A stretch of 64,000 nucleotides of DNA from Natronococcus pandeyae (GTDB lineage: Archaea; Halobacteriota; Halobacteria; Halobacteriales; Natrialbaceae). The stretch spans positions 1 to 64,000 of the forward strand of contig NZ_PHNJ01000003.1 of the NCBI RefSeq assembly GCF_008122205.1, read 5' to 3'. Both the position numbers and the translations under genes were made by a program. The notes beneath the pieces are model-generated. The model was given only the letters and a program-made list of their open reading frames with translations, was not told the origin of the DNA and made no database searches. Below are positions 37,451-46,477 of the stretch, piece by piece (positions within the stretch are counted from its first letter, which is position 1; each line of letters starts with the position of its first letter).

Positions 37451-38812
37451 TTACGCAACTTTCGTGCTCGGAGCGACCGCCTCGATCGCCTCGAGGAAGA
37501 TCCCGATCCCCAACTCGATCTCGCGCTCGCTCGAGTCCAGCGGCGGCAGCAGCCGGATCGTCTTCTTGCCACAGCCCAGCGTGAGCAGTCCCCGCTTCAA
37601 CGATTCCTCGACGACGGCGGCACGACGCTCCGGCGTGTCGAACTCGACGGCGAGCATCAGGCCTTTCCCGCGCACGTCGACGACGTGATCGGGCGAGTCG
37701 TCGCGAAGCAGTTCTTTGGCCTGCTCGCCACGTCGAGTGGCGTTCTCGAGCAGGTCGTGTTCCTGGATGGCCTCGAGGGTGAACGCGCCCATCATCGAGC
37801 CGAGGAGGTCGCCGCCGCCGAAGGTGGAGCCGAGCCGGTTCTTCTCCGTCGGGAAGAGCTCCGAACGCGAGATAGTCGCGCCGACGCGCAGCGCCTTCGC
37901 GCTGGCGATGACGTCGGGTTCGATCGGGTAGTGATCCGAGGCCCAGATCTCGCCGGTGCGCCCGACGCCGGACTGAATCTCGTCGACCACGAGCGGGATG
38001 TCGTACTCGTCGGTGACGTCCGCGACCTCCTGCATGAACGCCTCGCTGGGGAAACGGTAGCCGCCGACGCCCTGGATCGGCTCGAGGGTGAGAAACGCGA
38101 TCTCGTCGGGGTTGATATGCCCGCCCTCCGGCGAGAGGGAGTTGCGCAGTTGTGAGCCGGCACCGGTGAAGAAGCCACAGTCACAGGTGCTCGCATCGCA
38201 GCCGCGGTCGGCACAGAACGGCACCGTCTCGATCCCGCTGATCTCGGGGTAGTGACGCGTGTACACCTCCTTGGACTTGGTGATCGAGAGCGTCCCGAAC
38301 GTGCGGCCGTGGAAGCTCCCGCCGAAGGCGACGCCGTATTTCGACGGCGCGCGATAGTCGTGGCTGATCTTCATCGCGTTCTCCATGGCCTCCGCACCGG
38401 AGTTCGAGAGGAAGACGGTGTCCATCCCGTACTGGCTCGAGACCTCGGTGAGTTTCTCCATCAGGTGACTCGAGCCCGGCACGTCCGACTCCTCGGGGGT
38501 CGGACCGGCGCCGAAGTACATGTCCTGGCCGGCGATCTTCATCGGTTCGACGAGGTCGAACTCCCGGAGTTTCCCGAGGACCTTCTCGTTGTTGTAGCCG
38601 ATCGGCGCCGCGCCGATGTGACAGGTGAAATCCAGCAGGACGTTCCCGTCGACGTCCGTAACGAACGGTCCGTCCGCCTCCTGGGTGATGTCCCAGACGA
38701 ACTCGTGGGAGTACTCGCTGGGGGCCGAGTAGCTCTGGTGAAACTCCACCCACTTCTGGGCGTTCGGACCGGGAAGCGCGTCCGCGTCGGGTTCCGCGGT
38801 GTCCCTATTCAT
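37451..38812 (-). CDS. Class III aminotransferase with cysteine-rich insert
   Basis: The 453-residue PLP enzyme shows class III (omega-aminotransferase) motifs: LSNSGAEAMENAMKI, HGRTFGTLS, VDEIQSGVGRTG and the Schiff-base Lys in IASAKALRVG. It would transfer a terminal amino group (GABA, diaminobutyrate, lysine or similar) to an oxoacid. A short insert with four Cys (CADRGCDASTCDC) near residue 200 is uncommon for the family and could bind metal. Upstream, the TACACA-GTTAA-TGTGTA inverted repeat touches the start codon. The location opposite threonine lyase and next to a BCCT carrier fits compatible-solute breakdown. Confidence 0.9.
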   Translation of the reverse strand: MNRDTAEPDADALPGPNAQKWVEFHQSYSAPSEYSHEFVWDITQEADGPFVTDVDGNVLLDFTCHIGAAPIGYNNEKVLGKLREFDLVEPMKIAGQDMYFGAGPTPEESDVPGSSHLMEKLTEVSSQYGMDTVFLSNSGAEAMENAMKISHDYRAPSKYGVAFGGSFHGRTFGTLSITKSKEVYTRHYPEISGIETVPFCADRGCDASTCDCGFFTGAGSQLRNSLSPEGGHINPDEIAFLTLEPIQGVGGYRFPSEAFMQEVADVTDEYDIPLVVDEIQSGVGRTGEIWASDHYPIEPDVIASAKALRVGATISRSELFPTEKNRLGSTFGGGDLLGSMMGAFTLEAIQEHDLLENATRRGEQAKELLRDDSPDHVVDVRGKGLMLAVEFDTPERRAAVVEESLKRGLLTLGCGKKTIRLLPPLDSSEREIELGIGIFLEAIEAVAPSTKVA

Positions 38813-38828
38813 ACACAGTTAATGTGTA
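38812..38828. promoter_or_regulatory. Inverted repeat at the aminotransferase start
   Basis: TACACA-GTTAA-TGTGTA is a perfect 6-5-6 inverted repeat that overlaps the first base of the start codon and lies downstream of a TTTTAATG TATA-like box on the minus strand. The position suits a repressor site. It contains the same TGTGTA half-site as several other island promoters. Confidence 0.5.
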
Positions 38829-39187
38829 CCACATACATTAAAACTTGTTATAGATCGGGTGAGGGTCGGGAACACGCCCCACAGTGGCCGGAGCGCAACG
38901 ACCGACAGAGATCCCCTCGAGAGCGGGCCAGTGCCGGCTGATCGGGGCAGCACTCGGCGAGTGAGAACGGGAAAGCGGAAGAACGGGAGAACGGAAGAGC
39001 CGAAGAACTGGAGAACGGGAAAACGGGGAAACAAAAAACGGGAGAGCGGGACGTGACCGGTTTCGAGAAGACGACGTCGGTCGCGAAGAGATACCGATCG
39101 TCGTTTCGTACGGACTGCTGTAAATCGTTGCCGGCGAAACCGCAGACACGTCGCGGCTCCGCCGGAAAATCGTCACAGCAGACCGTC
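38813..39187. other. Intergenic region with operator, purine repeat and family A element
   Basis: This 375-bp gap lies downstream of the BCCT stop and upstream of the aminotransferase start (both minus strand). From left to right it holds the aminotransferase promoter/operator, a purine-rich imperfect tandem repeat (38964-39050) and the family A palindrome (39107-39190). No gene was identified. Confidence 0.55.
38964..39050. repeat. Purine-rich imperfect tandem repeat
   Basis: About 87 nt of nearly uninterrupted purines plus C built from units like GAACGGGAA/GAACGGGAG, repeated several times with slippage. Units vary in length (8-10 nt), suggesting a decayed microsatellite. No protein-coding frame is credible. 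Confidence 0.55.
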
Positions 39188-39190
39188 TCA
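39107..39190. repeat. Family A palindromic element, copy 1 (stop-codon element)
   Basis: An 84-nt imperfect palindrome runs from CGTACGG to the TGA stop of the BCCT gene (complement of 39188-39190). CTGCTGTAAATCGTTGCCGGC faces GCCGG followed by AAAATCGTCACAGCAG. The 30 nt at 39161-39190, read on the minus strand, are identical to 59141-59170. It therefore supplies the stop codon and 3' end of the transporter gene. Confidence 0.7.
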
Positions 39191-40816
39191 GTCGTCGTCC
39201 TCGCTGGTCTGGGCTGTCCCGCTGATCGACGACGGTTCGTCGCTCGAGCCGATGATCACGGTCTCGTCCTGGAGCAACGTCCGCCCGTGGTTCGCACTGA
39301 AGTGTTTGATCAGTCCGAGCATCGCGAGGAAGCAGACGAACGCGAACGGGCCGCCGGTGATGATCGCTGCAGACTGCAGGGCGTCGACGCCACCGAGGAT
39401 CATGAGGATCGCGGCGGTCATCCCGAGGACCACGCCCCAGAAGATCCGGTTGATGTTCGACGGTTTCGCCTTGCCGCCGGTGGTCATCATCGACACCGCG
39501 AGCGTCGAGGAGTCCGCCGACGTGATGAAGAACGTCGTCACGAGCAGCATGAACGCGAGCATGAACACGGTGCCGATCGGGAACGCGTCGAACATGATGA
39601 AGCCGGTGGCTTCCGCGCCGACTTCGAACGCCATGACCTCGCTGAAGTTAGCGATATTGTTGTGTTGCATCCAGACGGCCGTTCCGCCGAGCGAGACAAA
39701 CCACGGAATCGTCGCTGCCGAGGTCGCGACGATGCCGGTAAAGGCGACCTCGCGGACGCTTCGGCCGCGGGAAATCCGTGCGATGAACAGCCCCGCGAAC
39801 GGAGACCACGAGAGCGCCCAGGCCCAGTAGAAGACAGTCCAGTCGTTCACCCACTGGGTCCCACCCTCGGTGCCGGCACCGGTAAAGAGGCTCATGGAAA
39901 TGAAGTCGGTGATCATCCCGCCGATCGCCTGCGTTCCGAGCAGGACCAGGAATATCGTCGGACCGACGATGAAGGTCGCGATCAGAAGGATGAAGAAGAG
40001 AACCATGTTGAAGTTCGAGAGCCGCCGGATCCCCTTGTCGACCCCGAGCACCATCGAGATGGTAAACAGGAGCGTCATCGTCGTCACCACGAGGATAATT
40101 CCGGTGTTCCCCAGGTCGATCCCCCACTGGAAGTTGAGCCCGCTGACGAACTGGCTGCCGATGAATCCGAGCGAGGTTGCGACGCCGCCGATGGTCGCGA
40201 AGACGGCGAGGATGTCGATCGTCTTCGCGGCCGGGCCGTCCAGATTCTCCTTCCCGAGGATCGGCGTGAGCGCCGACGACACTCGCAGTGGAACGTTCTC
40301 GTAGTTGTACGCGAAGTAGCCGATCGCGATCCCCATGATCGTGAACACGGCCAGTTGGGGCAGGGCCCAGTGGAACAGCGTCTGCTGTACGGCGACGCTC
40401 ATCGCCGCACCCGACTGGCTGCCGACGTCGAACAGCGGCGAGGGATTGTCGTAGTAGAACAGTGCCTCGGTCGGTCCCCAGAACACCACGCCCGCTGCGA
40501 ACCCTGCGGAGTACAGCATCGCGAAGAACGACAGGAAGCTGTACTCCGGTGGATCGTCACCGAACCTGATCTTCCCCCACGGTCCCACGATCAGGAACAG
40601 CAAGAAGACGACGATCAGGAAGACGATCGCTAGCAACGCCCAGTTCAAGTACGCGAGCATCCCCTCGTTGAGCGTCGCGATCGTGTTCTCGACGGTGGTC
40701 GGACTGATGAAAAACATCGCGATCACGCCGACCGTGATCCCAGCACCGAAGAGGAAGACGATCGGATCGAGTTCCTCGAAGAACTGATCGAACATCCCCG
40801 CGTCGGACTCACTCAT
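39188..40816 (-). CDS. BCCT family compatible-solute transporter
   Basis: The 542-residue protein has about 12 membrane helices and the BCCT signature in the eighth helix (FYWAWALSWSPFAGLFIARIS). It also shows the N-terminal WGKIRFGDDPPEYS-type segment found after the first helix. BCCT carriers import glycine betaine, ectoine, choline or carnitine with sodium or protons. In this setting ectoine or betaine uptake for catabolism or osmoprotection is likely. The C-terminus is short, ending in acidic residues at a family A element. The long 5' region has an inverted repeat possibly used for control. Confidence 0.95.
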   Translation of the reverse strand: MSESDAGMFDQFFEELDPIVFLFGAGITVGVIAMFFISPTTVENTIATLNEGMLAYLNWALLAIVFLIVVFLLFLIVGPWGKIRFGDDPPEYSFLSFFAMLYSAGFAAGVVFWGPTEALFYYDNPSPLFDVGSQSGAAMSVAVQQTLFHWALPQLAVFTIMGIAIGYFAYNYENVPLRVSSALTPILGKENLDGPAAKTIDILAVFATIGGVATSLGFIGSQFVSGLNFQWGIDLGNTGIILVVTTMTLLFTISMVLGVDKGIRRLSNFNMVLFFILLIATFIVGPTIFLVLLGTQAIGGMITDFISMSLFTGAGTEGGTQWVNDWTVFYWAWALSWSPFAGLFIARISRGRSVREVAFTGIVATSAATIPWFVSLGGTAVWMQHNNIANFSEVMAFEVGAEATGFIMFDAFPIGTVFMLAFMLLVTTFFITSADSSTLAVSMMTTGGKAKPSNINRIFWGVVLGMTAAILMILGGVDALQSAAIITGGPFAFVCFLAMLGLIKHFSANHGRTLLQDETVIIGSSDEPSSISGTAQTSEDDD

Positions 40817-41218
40817 CTCATCTCACCCCTGAAACCGAGCTGCCACTGCGCAGTTCCCCCCGATTCCACCTACTGTATGCCGTGCTGAGCGATGGCATAC
40901 CAATCTGGTTGCTGGTCTACATAATAAGTATTTTCTTTTCGTATCTGGCATAAACGGATTGTGTATATTCTCGGAAGGTTGTCACTCCGCTCCCAGAGCC
41001 GTTTGCGGTCGGGGATGCGGATTCGACGGCAACTCTCGTGAGCACGCTCTACACAGAGAAAAAGGCGCTACTCTTCGGGAGTGACCAATTGGGCCAGGAT
41101 CCGCGGCGTGAGCCGGTTAGCACAGTCGAAATCGCACGGAGAATCCGAGATCGATACGCAGAGCCCGATCTGGACGGTACCGTTCGATCGGCAGTTGCAA
41201 AACTGGGCAGGCAAGCAC
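40817..41218. other. Intergenic region upstream of the BCCT gene
   Basis: This 402-bp gap holds the BCCT promoter region: a TATA-like TACTTATTA on the minus strand near 40921-40930, an inverted repeat at 40875-40900 and a TGTGTA at 40960-40965. A GTG-started ORF at 41038-41271 has weak coding character and overlaps the next gene, so it is not called. Confidence 0.5.
40875..40900. promoter_or_regulatory. Inverted repeat in BCCT leader
   Basis: GTATGCC (40875-40881) and GGCATAC (40894-40900) form a perfect 7-bp inverted repeat with a 12-nt spacer, between the predicted TATA box and the BCCT start codon. It may be an operator or a leader hairpin of the transporter transcript. Confidence 0.45.
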
Positions 41219-41866
41219 TCAGTTCGTCAGTTCCTCGAGTTTCTGTTCGCGGGTTTCGGCGCTCTCGTTGACGCGTTTGGTGTACTCGTCGACGCGATCC
41301 TTGATCTTTTCGCGGGTCTCCTCGGGCGAGAACTCGTCGGACATCGTCAACAGTCGGACGAACGCCCGGAGTTCCTCGTCGGTAAGCTGAGCGAACTCCT
41401 CGTTGTCGAGTTTCTCGACGACTTCGTCGACGTCGATCTGGCCGACGGGGTCGACGTTGAACTCGACGTTGACCATCCGGTAGTTCGAACCGGCGAGTCG
41501 CTGTTCGGCCTTGCCGACGCCCTCGGAGAGCATATCCTTGAACGGGGTGTAGTAGCCCATCGTTCCGAGATGGAGGAAGGCGAGCGTGTCCGTAATCCCC
41601 TGGGTGTACGCGTCGCGGTCCTCGTCGTCGGGGTCGAAGACCGTGTTCCGATCTCGTTCCTCCATGTACTCGAAGAGGATACTGAAGTCGAGAACCGCGT
41701 TTCTGACCCGGCGTCGAATCCGGTTTCGCTTCTGTTTCTTCGAGTGGTCCGTGTAGTCGGTCTTTCGACCGAGCAAGAAATCGCGATCGGAGGGCGTGAG
41801 GATACCACGTGGCCGATCGGAGTCCGCTGCTGTCTGTAGTGACTCCGGCACGTCATCCTGACTCAT
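41219..41866 (-). CDS. Hypothetical haloarchaeal protein (RGILTPSDRDFL-type)
   Basis: The 215-residue protein is soluble, acidic and helical. Its N-terminus contains RGILTPSDRDFLLG and a basic RNRIRRRVRNAVLDF stretch, a pattern seen in a family of haloarchaeal proteins of unknown role (DUF5806-like). The C-terminal half is coiled-coil-prone. The start codon is preceded by TGTGT, and a GGTTAATTC box lies 26 nt upstream, suggesting a leaderless message. No function can be assigned. Confidence 0.8.
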   Translation of the reverse strand: MSQDDVPESLQTAADSDRPRGILTPSDRDFLLGRKTDYTDHSKKQKRNRIRRRVRNAVLDFSILFEYMEERDRNTVFDPDDEDRDAYTQGITDTLAFLHLGTMGYYTPFKDMLSEGVGKAEQRLAGSNYRMVNVEFNVDPVGQIDVDEVVEKLDNEEFAQLTDEELRAFVRLLTMSDEFSPEETREKIKDRVDEYTKRVNESAETREQKLEELTN

Positions 41867-42132
41867 ACACAGAACACGGTTACCACTCGAATTAACCCTT
41901 CTGATCTAGCAGACGTGACAGCGTACGCACACTTCCTGCGTCACTGAACCCCCGATCTCGAGCGATCCGGTTCCTCTCGTCGTCCGTTTTCTGGCCTCTC
42001 TGTGTCAGTTTGCCGCGTAGCCTCGCTCCGAGAAGCGCGTTCGTGATACAGTTTTCGTGTACTGATGACGGCCGCAGTCGCCGAGTAGAAGTCAGTCAGT
42101 TGCCGTCGGTTACCGACCTGCGCCGTCGCGTT

Positions 42133-43428
42133 TCACCCCGGAGTGTCGCTCGGCCCGCGGGCGGAGAGTTCGGTCACGCTCTCGGCGAGCACGGCGACGC
42201 CGGTCTCGAGGCTCCCCTCGTCGACGTCGAACGTCGGCGTGTGGTGGTTCGTCGGGTGATCCGTCCCCAGGATGACGTACGTCGCGAGCCCGCCGCCGTC
42301 CTGGACGCGTTGCATCAGGTAGGTCGCGTCCTCGCTCACGCCGAGTTCTTCGGCGGGGACCACCGTGTCGATGCGCTGGTTCTCCCTCGCGACGTCGCTG
42401 ACGAGCTCGCGGAGCGCGGGATCGCTGTCCGTTCGCGGCGACTCGCTGATCGTCCGGAGCGTCACGTCGCAGTCGTGCATCTCCGCCGCGGCGTACAGTA
42501 CGCGCTCGAGTTCCGTTCGGATGTACTCCATCAGCGCCGTCGTCTCGCCGCGCACCTCTCCCTCGACGGTGATCTCCTCGGCGATGACGTTGCTCGCGGT
42601 CCCGCCCTCGACGCGACCGAAGTTCACGCGGGTCATCCCGTCGCTGTGACGCGGGATGCCGTAGGCGTTCTGGACCGCCGACGTCATCGCCTGCATCGCG
42701 TTCGCCCCCTCGTTGGGTGCCTTCCCCGCGTGGGCGCTCGCCCCCTCGAAGGTGGCCGTCACGTGCGCCATCGCGAGGGGTTTCTCGATGCCGGCGACGA
42801 TCGTTCCCGACGGGTGGTTCAGCCCGATGTGGAGCGCGAACAAGTAGCCGACGTCGTCGAGGTATCCCCCTTCGGTCATCGCCTTGCCGCCGCCGGAGAT
42901 CTCCTCGGCCGGCTGGAAGAACACCTTGAACGTTCCCGAAAAGTCGCTGTCTTTCACCGCCTCGAGAACCCCCAACCCGATCGTCGCGTGGGCGTCGTGC
43001 CCGCAGGCGTGCATGTACCCCTCGTGCTCGGAGCGAAATCCCTCGTCCGCCGGCCGGTGGCCCGCCTCGTCGGACTCCCGGAGCGAGATCCCGTCCAGAT
43101 CCACCCGCAGACCGACCGTCGGCCCCTCCCCTTGCTCGAGGACGGCGACCGCACCGGTGTGGCCCTCCGCGGTTCGCTCGAGGATATCCGATCGCACCCC
43201 GGCCTCGCGGGCGCGCTCGAGCCAGGACTCGAGTTCGCGTTCCTCGGGAACGGCCATCCGCGCGTCGGTCTCGAGCGCCTCCCGGCCGACGGCGATCTCG
43301 TCGACGCCGATCCGCTCGAGTTCCTCGACGACGCGCGCCGTCGTTCGGAACTCCCGCCACCCCGGTTCCGGACATCGGTGGAGATCGCGCCGTATCTCCG
43401 AAAGCCTGTTTCGAACGTCGTGCACCAT
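42133..43428 (-). CDS. M20 family amidohydrolase, AbgA-like paralogue
   Basis: The 431-residue protein is a paralogue of the M20 enzyme at 34.4 kb. It shares the metal motifs MHACGHDAHATIG and FFQPAEEISGGG, the ASAHAGKAPNEGANA lid region and HHTPTFDVDEGSLE. As an N-acyl amino acid deacylase it could act on N-acetyl-diaminobutyrate or another acylated amino acid. It stands alone on the minus strand with its own promoter, in which TGTACAC lies 58 nt before the start codon. Two such paralogues in one island suggest related but distinct substrates. Confidence 0.88.
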   Translation of the reverse strand: MVHDVRNRLSEIRRDLHRCPEPGWREFRTTARVVEELERIGVDEIAVGREALETDARMAVPEERELESWLERAREAGVRSDILERTAEGHTGAVAVLEQGEGPTVGLRVDLDGISLRESDEAGHRPADEGFRSEHEGYMHACGHDAHATIGLGVLEAVKDSDFSGTFKVFFQPAEEISGGGKAMTEGGYLDDVGYLFALHIGLNHPSGTIVAGIEKPLAMAHVTATFEGASAHAGKAPNEGANAMQAMTSAVQNAYGIPRHSDGMTRVNFGRVEGGTASNVIAEEITVEGEVRGETTALMEYIRTELERVLYAAAEMHDCDVTLRTISESPRTDSDPALRELVSDVARENQRIDTVVPAEELGVSEDATYLMQRVQDGGGLATYVILGTDHPTNHHTPTFDVDEGSLETGVAVLAESVTELSARGPSDTPG

Positions 43429-43485
43429 CGTCTGGAGCAGTAGGGAGTGGCCTCACTTAACGATAGTCAATAATCGTATTCGGTT

Positions 43486-43492
43486 TGTACAC
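43486..43492. promoter_or_regulatory. TGTACAC motif upstream of the second M20 gene
   Basis: TGTACAC lies 58 nt upstream of the M20 start codon (minus strand). The same or a one-base variant motif lies at a like distance before doeA (26381) and the DoeD-like aminotransferase (46227). Confidence 0.4.
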
Positions 43493-43547
43493 GACGACGG
43501 CTTCACGGGAGCGCTTCGAGGGATTCCCAGTACCAAGACACCACCGC

Positions 43548-43802
43548 TAGTAACAACTGAAACGGTTTCCACACCGATCGCGCTGTCCGCGGGTCTCGCT
43601 TGTATCGCTCCCGGGTCGTTCCTCCCCGTTCACGTTCCGCGGTTCTCACTCACTTCGTTCGCTCACGGTTCGTTCCTCTCCGTTCGTTTCGCGGTTCTCA
43701 CTCACTTCGTTCGTTCCGAACCGCGTACGTTCCGAACCCCGCTCACTCCGAACCGCGCTCCCATCGTGCGATCGGGTGTGCACTGACGTTCAGTGGCTAC
43801 TA
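43548..43802. repeat. Family C element with terminal inverted repeats, copy 1
   Basis: The 255-bp element begins TAGTAACAACTGAA and ends with the complement TTCAGTGGCTACTA. About 34 nt at each end form imperfect terminal inverted repeats whose inner ends share CACACC and GATCGC. The interior has two tandem units around GCGGTTCTCACTCACTTCG. It encodes no transposase. The first 34 nt match 57221-57254 with one mismatch. Confidence 0.7.
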
Positions 43803-43960
43803 TCATCCACGGCACCCTACGAGACTACCCCGACTCTCGAAAACCAGGAGCGACGACCGAGAAAGCGGGTAGTGCTGGAGAGTGATTAGGATCCTGAAGA
43901 GACTGGTTTCGGCGGAATCACAGCGACAAAGTCTAAGCCCGTTCTGAACGGACGTACTCC

Positions 43961-44293
43961 ATGGTAACAGTAGGCACTGTATTTGAATTGCTCGAGGAGA
44001 AACGCCGGCGATACGTCTTGTACTATCTTTACGAACGGGACGGGCCTGTAGGCGTCGAAGAACTCGTCAAAACGGTCGACGAATGGGAAGACGAGCCGCC
44101 ACCGCAGAATCGTTCACTGGATCGCTTCGAGGAGATCGCCCTCGAGTTGAAACACACGCACCTTCCGAAATCTGCGGAGGTCGAATTCGTCCAGTACGAC
44201 CCGGACCAGAACATCGTTCAGATCCAGGGTTCGCCACACGAGTTCGATACGTTCGTCACCGTCGCGAGACTGGTCGAGAAGCCAGAAGAGTGA
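43961..44293 (+). CDS. DUF7344-like winged-helix protein
   Basis: The 110-residue protein shows the DUF7344 pattern: VFELLEEKRRRYVLYYLYE as first helices, VEELVKTVDEWE, and a recognition/wing region IALELKHTHLPKSAEVEFVQYD. It is probably a DNA-binding regulator of unknown target. A GTCTAAGCC element about 26 nt upstream supports the ATG at 43961. It converges with ridA. Confidence 0.82.
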   Translation: MVTVGTVFELLEEKRRRYVLYYLYERDGPVGVEELVKTVDEWEDEPPPQNRSLDRFEEIALELKHTHLPKSAEVEFVQYDPDQNIVQIQGSPHEFDTFVTVARLVEKPEE

Positions 44294-44376
44294 ACACGGC
44301 CACGGTGGGTCTCCGCCGAAGTAGCCAGTCACACCCGGACATACTCTCGAGACGAACGAGGGGAACCTGACGTCGG

Positions 44377-44772
44377 TTACTGCGCTCCGAGATACGCGGT
44401 AGCGTCCATCTCGACGCGGACGTCCTCGGGCAGCCGCGAAACCTCCACGCAGACCCTGGCCGGCGGTTCGTCGCCGAACTGCGCGCCGTAGGCCTCGTTG
44501 ACGCGCTCGTAGTCTGCGAGGTCGGTGAGGTAGACGGTGACCTTCACGACGTCCGCGAGGCCGTCGCCGCCGGCCTCGTCGACGACCGCGGCGATATTCT
44601 CGAGGACGCGTTCCGTCTGGTCCTCGATGTCGCCCTCGACGGCCTCGCCGCTCTCGGGGTCGACCGGGCCGTAGCCGGAGACGTAGAGGGTCTCCCCGGC
44701 GCGGACGCCCTGCGAGTACGGGTTGTCGTTGCTCGGTGCGCCGTCGGTGCTGATGGGCGTTTTGTCTGACAT
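44377..44772 (-). CDS. ridA: RidA family enamine/imine deaminase
   Basis: The 131-residue protein is a Rid/YjgF (YER057c) member with the N-terminal NDNPYSQGVRAGETLYVSG segment, and VCVEVSRLPEDVRVEMDATA carrying the Arg that binds imine acids and the late Glu. RidA hydrolyses reactive enamines/imines released by PLP enzymes. Its gene begins 16 bp after the DoeD-like aminotransferase in the same direction, so it is probably cotranscribed and protects against intermediates from transamination or threonine deamination. Confidence 0.93.
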   Translation of the reverse strand: MSDKTPISTDGAPSNDNPYSQGVRAGETLYVSGYGPVDPESGEAVEGDIEDQTERVLENIAAVVDEAGGDGLADVVKVTVYLTDLADYERVNEAYGAQFGDEPPARVCVEVSRLPEDVRVEMDATAYLGAQ

Positions 44773-44788
44773 GGTCGAGTCGCGGCGA

Positions 44789-46171
44789 TCAGGCGGTCTG
44801 TTGCATCTCTGCCGTCACGTGCTCGATCGCGTCGGCGACGACGTCGAGCGCCGTCTCCGCGAGGTCCTCCGTGAGCACGAGCGGTGGCAGGAGTCGAAGA
44901 ACGTTACCGTGTCGGCCGGCCGTCCAGACGAGCACGCCGTGTTCGAAGCAGTACTGCTGGACGGCGTCGACGAAGTCGCTGTCCGGAGCGCCGTCGGCGT
45001 CGACGAACTCGGCGCCGATGAACAGTCCTCGTCCGCGGACCTCACCGATGTGGTCGTTCCCGTCGGCGACCTCACGGAGACGGTCGCGGATGGACGATCC
45101 GAGTTCGCGGGCGTGTGCCAGCAGATCGTGCTCCTGGATGTACTCGATGGTGCGGGTTCCGGCCCGCATCGCGACGACGTGTCCGCGGTAGGTGCCGGCG
45201 TGATCGCCCGAGCCCCACGTGTCGAGGTCCTCGTGGTAGATCGTCGCCGAGAGCGGGAAGCCGACGCCGCCCAGCGCCTTCGCCGAGGTCATTACGTCCG
45301 GCGTGACGCCCTCCCAGTCGTTGGCCCACCACTCGCCGGTGCGGCCGAGACCGCTCTGTATCTCGTCGAAGACGAGGACGATATCGTTGTCGTCGGCGAT
45401 GTCGCGCAGCCCCTGCAGGAAGCCTTCTGGTGGCGTGATGACGCCGCCTTCGCCCTGGATCGGCTCGACGAAGATGCCGGCCGGGTTCGCGAGGCCGCCG
45501 TAGGGATCCTCGACGATCGCCCGGACCTCCTCTAACGCGTGATCGACCGCCTCCTGGGGCGCCTTTTCCTGACGGAACGGGTCCGGATACGGCGCGTGGA
45601 CGACGTCGGAGAGCAGCGGCGAGTAGTGCTCTTTGAAGCTCTTGTTGCCGGTGAGACTCATCGCACCGGTCGTCGCGCCGTGGTAGGCGCCACGGAACGC
45701 GATCAGACCGTCGCCGCCGGTGTTGTACTTTGCGAGCTTGATCGAGGCCTCGATCGCGTCGCTACCGGTGGGACCGCCGAAGACAACCTTCTGGTTCCCC
45801 TGCAGACCCGCGGGTGCGATCTCGTCTAGCTTCTCGATCAGTTCGAGTCGGGCCTCCGTCGGGAAGTCGACCGTGTGGACGAGCTTATCGGCCTGCTCGT
45901 GGACGGCCTCGAGGACGTACGGGTTCGCGTGACCGACGTTGAGCACGCCGATGCCGGCGAACATGTCGATGTAGGTGTTCCCGTCGACGTCGCGGACCGT
46001 CGCACCCGATCCCTCCTCGAAGGCGACCGGGATATCCTCGGGGTACGCGACCGCACTGCTGTCGATCTCGCGCTGTTTCTCGAGCAGTTCCCGCGACTGC
46101 GGACCGGGAACGGTGTCGACGTTCGGTGCATCCTCGTAGTGTAGCTCGTCGATGGGTGGGCCTGCCGTCAT
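44789..46171 (-). CDS. doeD: Class III aminotransferase, diaminobutyrate-2-oxoglutarate type (DoeD-like)
   Basis: The 460-residue PLP protein carries [37 protein letters not shown], the Asp in [13 protein letters not shown] and the active Lys in [11 protein letters not shown]. The GPTG(S/T)DA(I/V)EA segment is typical of diaminobutyrate transaminases of the EctB/DoeD group rather than GABA transaminases. It would convert L-2,4-diaminobutyrate and 2-oxoglutarate to aspartate semialdehyde and glutamate. No ectA or ectC accompanies it, which favours a catabolic role. It shares an operon with ridA. Substrate identity is inferred. Confidence 0.82.
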   Translation of the reverse strand: MTAGPPIDELHYEDAPNVDTVPGPQSRELLEKQREIDSSAVAYPEDIPVAFEEGSGATVRDVDGNTYIDMFAGIGVLNVGHANPYVLEAVHEQADKLVHTVDFPTEARLELIEKLDEIAPAGLQGNQKVVFGGPTGSDAIEASIKLAKYNTGGDGLIAFRGAYHGATTGAMSLTGNKSFKEHYSPLLSDVVHAPYPDPFRQEKAPQEAVDHALEEVRAIVEDPYGGLANPAGIFVEPIQGEGGVITPPEGFLQGLRDIADDNDIVLVFDEIQSGLGRTGEWWANDWEGVTPDVMTSAKALGGVGFPLSATIYHEDLDTWGSGDHAGTYRGHVVAMRAGTRTIEYIQEHDLLAHARELGSSIRDRLREVADGNDHIGEVRGRGLFIGAEFVDADGAPDSDFVDAVQQYCFEHGVLVWTAGRHGNVLRLLPPLVLTEDLAETALDVVADAIEHVTAEMQQTA

Positions 46172-46477
46172 ACGTAAGGCCAGGTGAAACAGTGATAAAT
46201 AGTTTATTCACAGTAATCATATAGGACGTACACAAAAACTGATTCCGTAGTCGATTTCGAGGTCGAAGATCGGACTCTTAGTACACAATAACCGTGTCCG
46301 GGCGATCGGTGTCGGTCGCCGCGGAATCGGCTCACGATCGACCGCCCTTCCGTGTTGGATGACCAGTTGCCACGACGGTGACCGTCTCGAGGATTGCTCG
46401 ACGAGTACGACGAGCGTCGCAGCTGGACTGACGAGGGAATCGTTCCGGAGGAGCAGCTTCGGGCCTGACGCCGCCGG
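46172..46477. other. Intergenic region with promoter and possible gene remnant
   Basis: The 306-bp gap contains the DoeD-like gene promoter, with CGTACAC at 46227-46233 and AT-rich TATA-like sequence near 46195-46210. At 46382-46468 a 28-codon frame (ending RRSWTDEGIVPEEQLRA then TGA) has protein-like composition and may be the tail of a decayed gene; it has no start codon, so it is not called. Confidence 0.4.

Larger units (their letters stand above)
43429..43960. other. Intergenic region with family C element and promoters
   Basis: The 532-bp gap separates divergent genes. It contains the M20 promoter with TGTACAC (43486-43492), the 255-bp family C element (43548-43802), and the promoter of the DUF7344-like gene: GTCTAAGCC near 43931 and a CCGTT-CTG-AACGG inverted repeat at 43939-43951. 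Confidence 0.55.

Noticed and set aside
41038-41271. A 77-codon GTG-started ORF upstream of the 41219-41866 gene
   Set aside because: Weak codon use, overlap with the real gene, and no similarity pattern.
43548-43802. Repeated CTCACTCACTTCG units as a CRISPR array
   Set aside because: Only two adjacent units without spacers of regular size; they lie inside a terminal-inverted-repeat element.
46382-46468. A short protein-like frame before carS
   Set aside because: It has no start codon or upstream coding part; at most it is a gene remnant.
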